Of a DNA stretch of 10,865 nt, positions 1 to 6,494 are shown in pieces (the stretch's first letter is position 1; every line of letters starts with the position of its first letter). The stretch comes from Candidatus Levyibacteriota bacterium. GTDB lineage: Bacteria > Patescibacteriota > Microgenomatia > Levybacterales > UBA12049. A program made the translations under genes and the position numbers. Below the pieces are notes generated by a model. The model did not search any database. It had not been told where the DNA came from and was given only the letters and a program-made list of their open reading frames with translations. The DNA is taken from the NCBI GenBank assembly GCA_018061205.1, contig JAGOUP010000013.1, positions 1 to 10,865 on the forward strand, read 5' to 3'.

Positions 1-14
1 ATGCAAGGAGTAGT

Positions 15-212
15 TTAGGGTACAAATATTCCACTGGGGTCTTGAAGCAGTCCTGCAAACGATAGAAATATCAGAGTGGCGACAATAATGATGAAGGTTA
101 TAATAATTCGTCCAACAAATTGTATACCGGACTCCGGTCTGTGGAGTATCGTTCTCAAAAGATTCTCCAAAAAATCTATAAACGCTTTATACTTTTCCAA
201 AAAAGTGCTCAT
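15..212 (-). CDS. Small single-span membrane protein, unknown function
   Basis: I do not recognise a family. The 65-residue product has a charged, amphipathic N-terminal half (about residues 1-25, with many Leu/Phe alternating with Lys/Glu/Arg), a short linker, then one strongly hydrophobic segment at about residues 36-56 rich in Ile, Leu and Phe, and a short polar tail ending in Val-Pro. The basic residues before the span (Arg25, Arg35) suggest a cytoplasmic N-terminus by the positive-inside rule. I chose the ATG at 212 because it overlaps the TGA of the upstream dehydrogenase gene as ATGA, a common translational-coupling arrangement. An in-frame TTG at 233 would add seven residues and is less likely. 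There is no clear Shine-Dalgarno. It is probably co-transcribed with the dehydrogenase gene, so it could be a membrane partner, but that is inference only. Confidence 0.7.
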   Translation of the reverse strand: MSTFLEKYKAFIDFLENLLRTILHRPESGIQFVGRIIITFIIIVATLIFLSFAGLLQDPSGIFVP

Positions 213-1288
213 GGATGCATAGTTCTTTTCCAAATGTCATGGGCTAAATTGGCATTCCACATAGCACCTGTTGCTGATTGTACGCCGTTGGCGCCTGCCT
301 TTTTGTATTCGAAATAATCATCTGCTGTCATAACACCCCCAACACCTAAAATTTCATATGACAATTTTTCCTCTTGTCTGATCTTGTTGAGTTTTTCAAC
401 CATTTCTAGTCCTGCCCATTTAATACATGCGCCACATACGCCACTTCGTAGTCTATTTTTCCCTGGGAGTGCTTGATTTCCTTCTTCGTCAACGATCTCT
501 ATTTGGAGTGTGTTGATTGCAGCAATAGCTTGAGCGTATTTGGAAACTATTTTTGCCAATTTTTCCAATTGTTGTTGATCTTTATAATAGCCAACTTTGA
601 CAATAAGTGGGAGATTACCGATAGTAGCTCGAATTGTTTGTAGTACTTTTTCAGTCATTTCAAGGTTATAACAAACCAGTCCTTCATTGCCGATATTTGG
701 GCAAGAAAGGTTCACTTCTAATACTTTGGCTCCGGTCTCCATAGATAGTTTCGCTGCCGTAGCAAAATTTGCTAAAAACTCTGCCTCCGTTTGATTTTCT
801 TTTGTGGTTCCCATAAAACTCACAATGAGCATTTGTCCATGGCCGACATATTGCAAAGATTTTTTGACATCTTCTTGCCAAATAGATGGACTTAGGGAAG
901 GGACACCAAACGAATTGGTAATAGATAACATTTCAATCGGTGCGTCTGTTTCTGATCGTCCAATCAGTCGTGGTGTTGTTTCAGGATGCAAATTTTCTGG
1001 TGCATCAACATATAAGATATTGGGAAATGGGTGGGAAGGGAACGTATCTGAGCGGACGGTTTTGTAGGTGAGGATATCAAAACCGAAAGAAAATGCTGCT
1101 TGAATAAATTTGCTGTTAGGGAGTGGGCCTGCGGGAATACCAAAGGGAACATTGACGTCAAATCCCAGAAATTTTTCAGTTTGTGTTATTTTGCGGTGAG
1201 GGAGGGAGATATTTTGAAAATTGATAGGAGGCCCTTTTTTGTAGTTTTCTTCAAATGAGATAGTTGGATCGTAAAACGCAACGTGCAT
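209..1288 (-). CDS. pyrD: Dihydroorotate dehydrogenase, class 1-like
   Basis: Predicted FMN enzyme oxidising dihydroorotate to orotate, the fourth step of de novo pyrimidine synthesis. The 359-residue protein shows the family landmarks in order: YKTV with Lys76 for the flavin, NSFG with Asn125, NLSCPN at 193-198, Lys231, INT with Asn259, and the GVGGV phosphate loop at 315-319 followed by a QSATGA segment near 337-342. The Cys at 196 sits where class 1 enzymes carry their catalytic base; class 2 enzymes have Ser there. The four Asn that hold orotate in class 1A enzymes (in NSxG, at both ends of NLSCPN, and in the IN[ST] motif) are all present, favouring dihydroorotate over other pyrimidines. 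No pyrK electron-transfer gene is adjacent, so a class 1B enzyme is not supported, although the GVCGACIK segment resembles 1B enzymes. It follows a probable leaderless promoter and overlaps a small membrane-protein gene by four bases. The electron acceptor is unknown. Confidence 0.85.
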   Translation of the reverse strand: MHVAFYDPTISFEENYKKGPPINFQNISLPHRKITQTEKFLGFDVNVPFGIPAGPLPNSKFIQAAFSFGFDILTYKTVRSDTFPSHPFPNILYVDAPENLHPETTPRLIGRSETDAPIEMLSITNSFGVPSLSPSIWQEDVKKSLQYVGHGQMLIVSFMGTTKENQTEAEFLANFATAAKLSMETGAKVLEVNLSCPNIGNEGLVCYNLEMTEKVLQTIRATIGNLPLIVKVGYYKDQQQLEKLAKIVSKYAQAIAAINTLQIEIVDEEGNQALPGKNRLRSGVCGACIKWAGLEMVEKLNKIRQEEKLSYEILGVGGVMTADDYFEYKKAGANGVQSATGAMWNANLAHDIWKRTMHP

Positions 1289-1294
1289 AAATAG

Positions 1295-1303
1295 ATTATA
1301 TCA
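1295..1303 (-). promoter_or_regulatory. Extended -10 promoter for pyrD-like gene
   Basis: On the minus strand the sequence reads TGATATAAT, an exact TGn plus TATAAT extended -10 element. Six bases separate its last T from the ATG, which places the expected start of transcription on the A of the start codon (1288). A -35 hexamer at 17-bp spacing (AAATTC, 1323-1318) is poor, but extended -10 promoters can work without one. No Shine-Dalgarno is visible upstream of the ATG. Confidence 0.6.
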
Positions 1304-1308
1304 CAAAA

Positions 1309-1335
1309 TGTCATGCTGAATTTATTTCAGCATCT
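1309..1335. repeat. Left arm of nested inverted repeat (hairpin 1)
   Basis: This 27-base arm contains a perfect 8-bp stem, ATGCTGAA (1313-1320) with TTCAGCAT (1326-1333), and a 5-base loop TTTAT. The whole arm also matches the reverse complement of the arm at 1362-1388 at 23 of 27 positions. It resembles dispersed palindromic (REP-like) elements, though only this pair is seen in the window. Confidence 0.75.
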
Positions 1336-1361
1336 AGATAAATATCAAATGATCAAGAAGG

Positions 1362-1388
1362 AGATTCTGAAACAAGTTCAGAATGACA
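1362..1388. repeat. Right arm of nested inverted repeat (hairpin 2)
   Basis: The partner of the arm at 1309-1335, separated from it by 26 bases. It has its own perfect 8-bp stem, ATTCTGAA (1364-1371) with TTCAGAAT (1377-1384), and a 5-base loop ACAAG. Against the left arm the two stem differences are a G-C pair replaced by a T-A pair, so each hairpin stays perfect. It lies 12 bases after the atpC stop codon, so it could protect or end the atp mRNA 3' end, although no T-run follows. Confidence 0.75.
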
Positions 1389-1400
1389 AGGTGAATTATG

Positions 1401-1817
1401 CTATATGTTGCGTCGTCGTCGTCGGTTGGCTACGTGGAGTTCCATAAGGGAGCGTCGCAGTTCTCCAGCTGCGATAGCTAAATCTTGTTCACTGATTGAC
1501 TCACTCATTTTCTTTTTCAGCTCATCTGCTCTTTTTTGTGCTTCTAAGGCTTTTTCAGCAGCAATAGTTTCTGATTCAACAGCATAATCTGCCAAAATAG
1601 TAATGTGGTTATTGTGGAGTTCTAAAAAGCCGCCAGTAACGCCAAAATATTCTGTTTTTTTGTCTGTTTTGATCGTAGCTTCTCCTGGTTCTATTTGGGT
1701 GACCAAACTGGCATGGTGTGGTAAAATTGTGATTTCTCCGCTTGTTGTAGGAACAGTAAGAGCTGTGATAGTTCCTTCCCAGACATTTTTTTCAGGTGTG
1801 ACTATTGAGAGTTGCAT
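1401..1817 (-). CDS. atpC: F1Fo-ATP synthase subunit epsilon
   Basis: Central-stalk subunit that binds gamma at its foot and can inhibit ATP hydrolysis through its C-terminal helices. The 138-residue length is normal. Residues 1-83 form the N-terminal beta-sandwich, with the typical VTPEKxVWEG opening, a GEITILPHHASLVT segment (28-40) and GGFLEL (62-67). Residues 84-130 look like the C-terminal helical hairpin, rich in Ala, Glu and Lys. The end is odd: five consecutive arginines (132-136) encoded by four CGA codons and one CGC, then Asn-Ile and a TAG stop. The gene is last in the atp operon and starts 13 bases after atpD, with no clear Shine-Dalgarno. Confidence 0.95.
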   Translation of the reverse strand: MQLSIVTPEKNVWEGTITALTVPTTSGEITILPHHASLVTQIEPGEATIKTDKKTEYFGVTGGFLELHNNHITILADYAVESETIAAEKALEAQKRADELKKKMSESISEQDLAIAAGELRRSLMELHVANRRRRRNI

Positions 1818-1830
1818 AAGGGTTCATGAA

Positions 1831-3237
1831 TTATTTTTTTCCATTGGCGACTGCTTCTTCAATACTTCCTACCATATAAAATGCTTGTTCTGGTAAATTG
1901 TCGTGTTTTCCTTCTAAAATTTCTTTAAAGCCTTGTACGGTGTCTTTCGTTTTGACATATTTTCCCGGTGATCCAGTAAAGATTTCAGCAACGAACATCG
2001 GTTGACTCAAAAATCTCTGAATCTTTCGAGCACGAGTTACTGTTTGTTTATCTTCTTCTGAGAGTTCGTCCATACCTAAGATAGCGATAATATCTTGGAG
2101 ATCTTTATATCGCTGTAATACTTTTTGGACACCGAGAGCAACATCATAATGATCTTTCCCAACAATTTGTGGATCGAGAATACGTGAACTGGAAGTGAGT
2201 GGATCAACAGCTGGGTAAATACCTTGTTCTGCAATGGATCGCTCCAACGTAATGGTTCCATCCATGTGGGCAAACGTTGCAACTGGTGCTGGATCTGTAT
2301 AATCATCTGCTGGCACGTATACTGCCTGTACTGATGTGATAGATCCTTGTTTGGTTGAGGTGATTCTTTCTTGGAGTCCACCCATTTCTGATGCGAGCGT
2401 TGGTTGGTATCCAACTGCTGATGGCATACGGCCCAGTAGTGCTGATACTTCAGATCCTGCTTGTGCAAAACGGAAAATATTGTCAATAAAAAGCAATACA
2501 TCTTCTTTTTTTACATCTCTAAAGTATTCAGCCATGGTGAGTGCTGTTAGGGCAACGCGAAGTCTATTTCCTGGTGGTTCATTCATTTGACCGTATACCA
2601 TAACGGTTTTATCCATAACATTTGCTTCAACCATTTCCATCCAAAGATCTGTTCCTTCTCGAGTTCTCTCTCCAACGCCTGCAAACACACTGTGTCCTTT
2701 GTGTTCCATAGCAATATTTCGGATGAGCTCTTTTACAATAACCGTTTTTCCTACCCCCGCACCGCCGAAAATAGCAATCTTTCCACCTTTGGTAAATGGT
2801 GCGATAAGATCGATAACTTTAATACCTGTTTCAAGAATTTGTGGAGTCGTTACCTGATCAACCAACTTTGGTGCTTCTTTGTGGATTGGTTGGAGTTCAA
2901 CACCTTTTTCTTCAAATTTTTGCCCATCGATTGTTTTTCCTAAAACGTTAAAGATTCTCCCTAGTGTCTTAGCACCTACAGGAACACTAATTGGCGCACC
3001 AGTTTGCTCAACTTTCATACCTCTAGATAAACCATCTGTTGAACCAAAGGCAATAGCTCTGACTTCATGATCACCAATGGAGAATTCTACTTCTAGTGTT
3101 AAGACTGTTTTATCAGCAAGTACAATCGTTAACGCATCATAAATTTGTGGAAGGGCACCCTCAAAATACACGTCAACCACTGGACCTTGTACTCTGATAA
3201 TAATACCCTCTTTTTTTGTTGTTGTCTTTTCTGCCAT
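1831..3237 (-). CDS. atpD: F1Fo-ATP synthase catalytic subunit beta
   Basis: Catalytic subunit of F1, where ATP is made from ADP and phosphate on the cytoplasmic side of the membrane. At 468 residues it has the normal length. It has the N-terminal beta-barrel (to about residue 85), Walker A GGAGVGKT (158-165) with Lys164 and Thr165, the GERTREG motif with the catalytic Glu190 and Arg191, Walker B LLFIDNIFRF (248-257) with Asp252, the ALLGRMPSAVGYQP stretch (266-279), and the DELSEED loop (390-396) that contacts gamma. All catalytic residues I can check are present. The gene starts four bases after atpG ends, with no visible Shine-Dalgarno, so translation probably couples to atpG. No frameshift or unusual insertion is seen. 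Confidence 0.98.
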   Translation of the reverse strand: MAEKTTTKKEGIIIRVQGPVVDVYFEGALPQIYDALTIVLADKTVLTLEVEFSIGDHEVRAIAFGSTDGLSRGMKVEQTGAPISVPVGAKTLGRIFNVLGKTIDGQKFEEKGVELQPIHKEAPKLVDQVTTPQILETGIKVIDLIAPFTKGGKIAIFGGAGVGKTVIVKELIRNIAMEHKGHSVFAGVGERTREGTDLWMEMVEANVMDKTVMVYGQMNEPPGNRLRVALTALTMAEYFRDVKKEDVLLFIDNIFRFAQAGSEVSALLGRMPSAVGYQPTLASEMGGLQERITSTKQGSITSVQAVYVPADDYTDPAPVATFAHMDGTITLERSIAEQGIYPAVDPLTSSSRILDPQIVGKDHYDVALGVQKVLQRYKDLQDIIAILGMDELSEEDKQTVTRARKIQRFLSQPMFVAEIFTGSPGKYVKTKDTVQGFKEILEGKHDNLPEQAFYMVGSIEEAVANGKK

Positions 3238-3241
3238 AATT

Positions 3242-4111
3242 TTATGTTTGTTGTGCTCGTGATCCCGTAATATCTAAAATTTCACTTGTAATCTTTGCTT
3301 GTCTGGTTTTGTTATATTCAAGTCGCAAATCTTCAATAATATCTTTTGCATTATTCGTAGCATTTTGCATTGATATCATGCGGGCTGCTTGTTCTGAAAC
3401 AAAACTTTCCAGTAAATGCTGGAAAAGTACCATTTCTACATAATGTTTTAAAAGAGAAGGGAGCAGGTCGGTCGCACTCGGTTCAAAAATATATCCTGCT
3501 TCTGTTTCTTTTTTTTCTTCAGGTTGCTTTTCCAATGCAATTGGTAGAATTGTATCAATTTTTGGTGTCTGAGTAAAGATGCTGGTGAAATTTGCTCCCA
3601 AAATTTTGACACTATCTACTTTTCCTGACAAATAATATTCATCAATCAGTTTCATAAGCGGGTAGACCATATCAAATGTTGGGAGGGTTGTGCCAAAATC
3701 AAATGTTGCAATCACATCTTTTTCAAGTCGTGTCACTGTGGCTTGTGCTTTTTTCCCAACTAAAATATACGATGTGTTCTCAGCTCTGACATTTCGCATA
3801 TATTCTCTGAGCAAATTGGCAATGAGTCCACCACAGAGGCCTTTGTCAGGAGACAAAAAGAGTACCAATGTTTTTTTTGTGTTAAAACGAGGAGTCATAT
3901 ACGGATGGGTTGTTGCTGTTTTTTCTTGGCTTTGGCTTTGGGCTACTGCATGTGTTAAGGTTTCCAATTTGTGGACATATGGTCTGCCGGCTAGTGCTGC
4001 TTGTTGTGCACGTTTTAGTTTGGACGCAGCAATCATTTGCATGGCTTTGGTGGTTTTGGAAACGTTTTGTGCTGCTTTAATTCGTGATTTGAGTTGAAGA
4101 AGACTTGCCAT
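3242..4111 (-). CDS. atpG: F1Fo-ATP synthase subunit gamma
   Basis: The rotor shaft of F1, a long antiparallel coiled coil that turns inside the alpha3beta3 hexamer and drives binding changes. The 289 residues match the family length. The N-terminal helix carries the conserved LKSRIKAAQNVSKTTKAM opening (residues 7-24), followed by MIAASKLKRAQ. The central domain holds a DKGLCGG motif (89-95), the counterpart of the usual DRGLCGG. The C-terminal helix (about 215-285) includes SEQAARMISMQNATNNA and ends with the typical KITSEILDITGS. It starts three bases after the atpA stop. No Shine-Dalgarno is visible, so coupled translation from atpA is likely. Confidence 0.97.
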   Translation of the reverse strand: MASLLQLKSRIKAAQNVSKTTKAMQMIAASKLKRAQQAALAGRPYVHKLETLTHAVAQSQSQEKTATTHPYMTPRFNTKKTLVLFLSPDKGLCGGLIANLLREYMRNVRAENTSYILVGKKAQATVTRLEKDVIATFDFGTTLPTFDMVYPLMKLIDEYYLSGKVDSVKILGANFTSIFTQTPKIDTILPIALEKQPEEKKETEAGYIFEPSATDLLPSLLKHYVEMVLFQHLLESFVSEQAARMISMQNATNNAKDIIEDLRLEYNKTRQAKITSEILDITGSRAQQT

Positions 4112-4114
4112 AGA

Positions 4115-5635
4115 TTATTTGGTGAATACTTTTTTGAATTCATCAAGTGCTTTTTGCATGAGTTTGTAGACATCGTCTGTTACTTTTTTCCCTGTTGAAA
4201 GCTCTTCAATCAGTTTTTTATGTTTTCCTTTAACAAATTCATGGAATTCTGTTTCAAATACTTGAATTCTATTGAGAGCAATATCATCCAAATTGCCACT
4301 GGTTGCTGCCCAAATACTGAGCACTTCAAACGGTTCAGAAAGCGGATGGTATTGTGGTTGGATCAAGATTTGTGAAACACGTCTGCCTCGCTCCAGTTGT
4401 TGCTGGGTTGCACTGTCCAGTTCTGAACCAAATTGTGAAAATGCTTCTAACGATCTGAACTGTGCTAAATCCAATCGCATCTTTCCTGCCACTGATTTAA
4501 TCGCTCCTGTTTGCGCTGCTCCTCCAACACGAGACACAGAGTTCCCAACGTTAATAGCAGGTCTATACCCACTGTTGAACAAATTCGCTTCCAAAAAGAT
4601 TTGTCCATCAGTGATTGAAATAACATTGGTAGGAATATATGCTGAAATATCGCCAGCTTGGGTTTCAATAATAGGGAGTGCTGTGATAGATCCACCACCA
4701 TTTTTTTCATTGAGTCTAACAGCTCGTTCTAACAGTCTACTGTGGAGATAAAAGACGTCGCCAGGGTATGCTTCTCGTCCTGCTGGTCGACCAAGTACCA
4801 GTGTTAATTGTCGATATGCCCATGCGTGTTTGGTCAAATCATCGTAGACAACCAACACGTCTTCGCCTTTTTCTAAAAAGTATTCAGCAATAGCAGTTCC
4901 TGTGTATGGTGCTAAGTATTGCATAGAAGCAGGAGCAGAAGCTGATGCCGTGACAACGACAGTATAGTCTAGTGCTTTTTCCGCTGAAAGCTTGTCAATA
5001 ATTTGCGCAACAGTACTTTGTTTTTGTCCGATGGCCACGTAGATACAAATCACACGCTTTTCTTTTTTTGTATTTTGTTTTTGATTGATGATCGTATCAA
5101 CAGCAACTGCTGTTTTTCCTAATCCTCGATCTCCGATGATCAGTTCTCGCTGACCACGTCCTATTGGAATCATGGCATCAATTGCTTTAATACCTGTTTT
5201 GAGTGGTGTTTCAACAGGTTGTCTCTCAACAACACCTGCTGCAATTCGCTCAATTGGCATTGCTTTCCCTTTTTTGATTCCTGGTTTTCCATCCTGTGGT
5301 TTTCCTAATGCATCAACAACTCTCCCTAAAATTTCCTCCGATACCTCAACACTCATGAGTTTTCCCGTAGTGGTTACTTCATCACCTTCAACAATTTCTA
5401 GGCCACGGCCTAAAAGAATAATAGACACCGTGTCTTCATTCAAATTCAAAATAAGACCTCGTTCTCCTTTTTTAAATTCAACAATTTCCCCTAAGAATGC
5501 GGCAGAAAGTCCTGATGCAGTAATCACGCCATCATTGTTTTTTACCACACGGCCAATGTTTTTTGCTTTCCCATCAAGTGAGAAAGAATGAAGCCTATTT
5601 TCTAGTTGTTCTAGTATGTCGTTACTTTTAATCAT
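4115..5635 (-). CDS. atpA: F1Fo-ATP synthase subunit alpha
   Basis: Non-catalytic nucleotide-binding subunit alternating with beta in the F1 hexamer. The 506-residue protein has the family length. It keeps the N-terminal helix (about residues 1-18) that in known enzymes docks onto delta, the beta-barrel domain, a P-loop GDRGLGKT (168-175), a Walker B-like VLVVYDDL (260-267), the GREAYPGDVFYLHSRLLERA stretch (286-305), and SVSRVGGAAQ (366-375), in which Arg369 is the arginine finger reaching the neighbouring catalytic site. One oddity is the P-loop: most alpha subunits read GDRQTGKT, whereas here Gln-Thr is replaced by Gly-Leu. The start codon lies inside the end of atpH (8-base overlap), preceded by a purine-rich GAAGAAA run, so translation is probably coupled to delta. 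Confidence 0.98.
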   Translation of the reverse strand: MIKSNDILEQLENRLHSFSLDGKAKNIGRVVKNNDGVITASGLSAAFLGEIVEFKKGERGLILNLNEDTVSIILLGRGLEIVEGDEVTTTGKLMSVEVSEEILGRVVDALGKPQDGKPGIKKGKAMPIERIAAGVVERQPVETPLKTGIKAIDAMIPIGRGQRELIIGDRGLGKTAVAVDTIINQKQNTKKEKRVICIYVAIGQKQSTVAQIIDKLSAEKALDYTVVVTASASAPASMQYLAPYTGTAIAEYFLEKGEDVLVVYDDLTKHAWAYRQLTLVLGRPAGREAYPGDVFYLHSRLLERAVRLNEKNGGGSITALPIIETQAGDISAYIPTNVISITDGQIFLEANLFNSGYRPAINVGNSVSRVGGAAQTGAIKSVAGKMRLDLAQFRSLEAFSQFGSELDSATQQQLERGRRVSQILIQPQYHPLSEPFEVLSIWAATSGNLDDIALNRIQVFETEFHEFVKGKHKKLIEELSTGKKVTDDVYKLMQKALDEFKKVFTK

Positions 5636-5984
5636 ATTTTTCTTCTACATATTTTACCATTTTTTCTAAAGTATTTCTCAAGTTAAATTCATAGACCATA
5701 TCATTGTCTGTTACTCGTACTCCTAAGATAAGTGTTGGATCTTTCTCAATTGACAATTTTTTATTTGGAAAAATGTCTTTGAATTGCTCCAGTTCCAAAT
5801 CTTCCATGCCATCGGGAACGGTAAGAGTCACGGACATTTTACTTTCTGTGTCCTTTAACGCTTGAATATATTGTTTCAATTCACTCCTATGTAACACATC
5901 AGCAATTTTCATCACTTTTATGGGATCTAACTCCCCATGTGTGTAACTTTCAGAAATAAGTTCTTTTAAAATCCGTTTGTTCAT
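5628..5984 (-). CDS. atpH: F1Fo-ATP synthase subunit delta, short form
   Basis: Peripheral-stalk subunit linking the b dimer to the top of F1. It is only 118 residues, against about 175-180 in typical bacteria. The C-terminal domain is recognisable: residues about 46-118 align with the last third of ordinary delta, including DPTLILGVRV (82-91) and LRNTLEKM (102-109), which matches the family LRGRLERL-type segment. The N-terminal six-helix bundle is reduced to about 45 residues, which resemble only its last two helices plus a short leading helix. There is no space for missing sequence: the start codon overlaps the atpF stop by one base (TAATG), and atpA begins before this gene ends. An AAGGAG at 6000-5995 supports this start. 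I infer natural shortening rather than a frameshift. Confidence 0.9.
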   Translation of the reverse strand: MNKRILKELISESYTHGELDPIKVMKIADVLHRSELKQYIQALKDTESKMSVTLTVPDGMEDLELEQFKDIFPNKKLSIEKDPTLILGVRVTDNDMVYEFNLRNTLEKMVKYVEEKYD

Positions 5985-6490
5985 TAGTCCTTCGCTCCTT
6001 TTAATTGCTTCACTGCTTTTTCCATTACAGCTTTTTGATCTTTTTCCGTAAATAAATTCGTGACTGCTTTTTCCAAAAATGCGATTGCGACCGTACTCAC
6101 GTGTGCTTCAAGTCTTTTTTCTGCGTCTTTTGTCTCTTGGACAATTTGTTGTTTTGCTTCAGTCAGCATTTGTTCTGTCATTTTCTTTGCATCTATCTTT
6201 GTTTGGCTCAATATCTCATCACTTTGTTTTTTTGCATCATCCTGCATTTTCTTTGCAGTCATTTGTGCATTTTTCAAAAGCGCTGATTCTTTTTCATTGG
6301 CTTGTTCCAATAATTTTCTGGCTTGCTCTGCTTGTTGCAACCCCATCTCAATTGTCTTTTTTCTTTCTTTCAAAAGATTGAGAACTGGTTTGTATGCAAA
6401 TCGCTTTAATACATACGCAATTATCAAAAAATTGACAATCTGCGCAACAAGCAAAACTGGTTCAATACCAAAATCGTGTAAAACGTCCAT
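5984..6490 (-). CDS. atpF: F1Fo-ATP synthase subunit b
   Basis: Peripheral-stalk subunit that holds F1 fixed against the a subunit. The 168-residue protein has a short N-terminal amphipathic start (HDFGIEP), one membrane span at about residues 11-29, then a long charged helix from about residue 34 to the end, rich in Lys, Glu, Gln and Ala with heptad-like spacing, as expected for a right-handed coiled coil. The VAQIVNFLI motif (15-23) is typical of bacterial b subunits. Only one b gene is present, so a homodimer is expected. The gene starts four bases after the atpE stop, with only a weak GGA as ribosome signal. Confidence 0.96.
   Translation of the reverse strand: MDVLHDFGIEPVLLVAQIVNFLIIAYVLKRFAYKPVLNLLKERKKTIEMGLQQAEQARKLLEQANEKESALLKNAQMTAKKMQDDAKKQSDEILSQTKIDAKKMTEQMLTEAKQQIVQETKDAEKRLEAHVSTVAIAFLEKAVTNLFTEKDQKAVMEKAVKQLKGAKD
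5995..6000 (-). promoter_or_regulatory. Shine-Dalgarno AAGGAG for atpH
   Basis: AAGGAG on the minus strand, 10 bases before the atpH ATG and inside the end of atpF. It supports the chosen start of the unusually short delta subunit. Confidence 0.6.
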
Positions 6491-6494
6491 AGTA

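Larger units (their letters stand above)
1289..1400. other. Intergenic region between atpC and pyrD-like gene
   Basis: This 112-base gap is the only sizeable non-coding stretch between genes in the window. It contains, from right to left, two 8-bp hairpins forming a larger inverted repeat (1362-1388 and 1309-1335), then an extended -10 element (1303-1295) directly before the pyrD-like start. Neither hairpin is followed by a convincing T-run on the minus strand, so a classical intrinsic terminator for the atp operon is not clear. No small open reading frame with supporting signals is seen. Confidence 0.7.

Noticed and set aside
209..211. Possible UGA recoding (as Gly in Gracilibacteria/Absconditabacteria)
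   Set aside because: The pyrD-like gene ends at TGA exactly at its expected length, and the next gene starts in the overlapping ATGA. No gene here needs read-through of TGA.
212..233. TTG start seven codons upstream for the small membrane protein
   Set aside because: It would overlap the dehydrogenase by 25 bases, and TTG is a weaker start. The ATG at 212 gives the common 4-base overlap.
209..1288. Dihydropyrimidine dehydrogenase instead of dihydroorotate dehydrogenase
   Set aside because: The NLSCPN motif and four substrate Asn match dihydroorotate enzymes; dihydropyrimidine dehydrogenases carry His in place of the last Asn. There are also no extra FeS domains.
1309..1388. Intrinsic terminator for the atp operon
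   Set aside because: The stems are stable, but no run of T follows either hairpin in the minus-strand direction, so I list them as repeats only.
4272..4751. 159-residue open frame on the plus strand
   Set aside because: It lies wholly antisense to atpA, which has full-length, unmistakable homology. No ribosome site or recognisable domain. The same applies to the frame at 5172-5591 and the one at 6060-6518.
5628..5984. Frameshifted or split full-length delta gene
   Set aside because: The upstream sequence is the in-frame end of atpF and the ATG has its own ribosome site. There is no leftover delta N-terminal coding in other frames.
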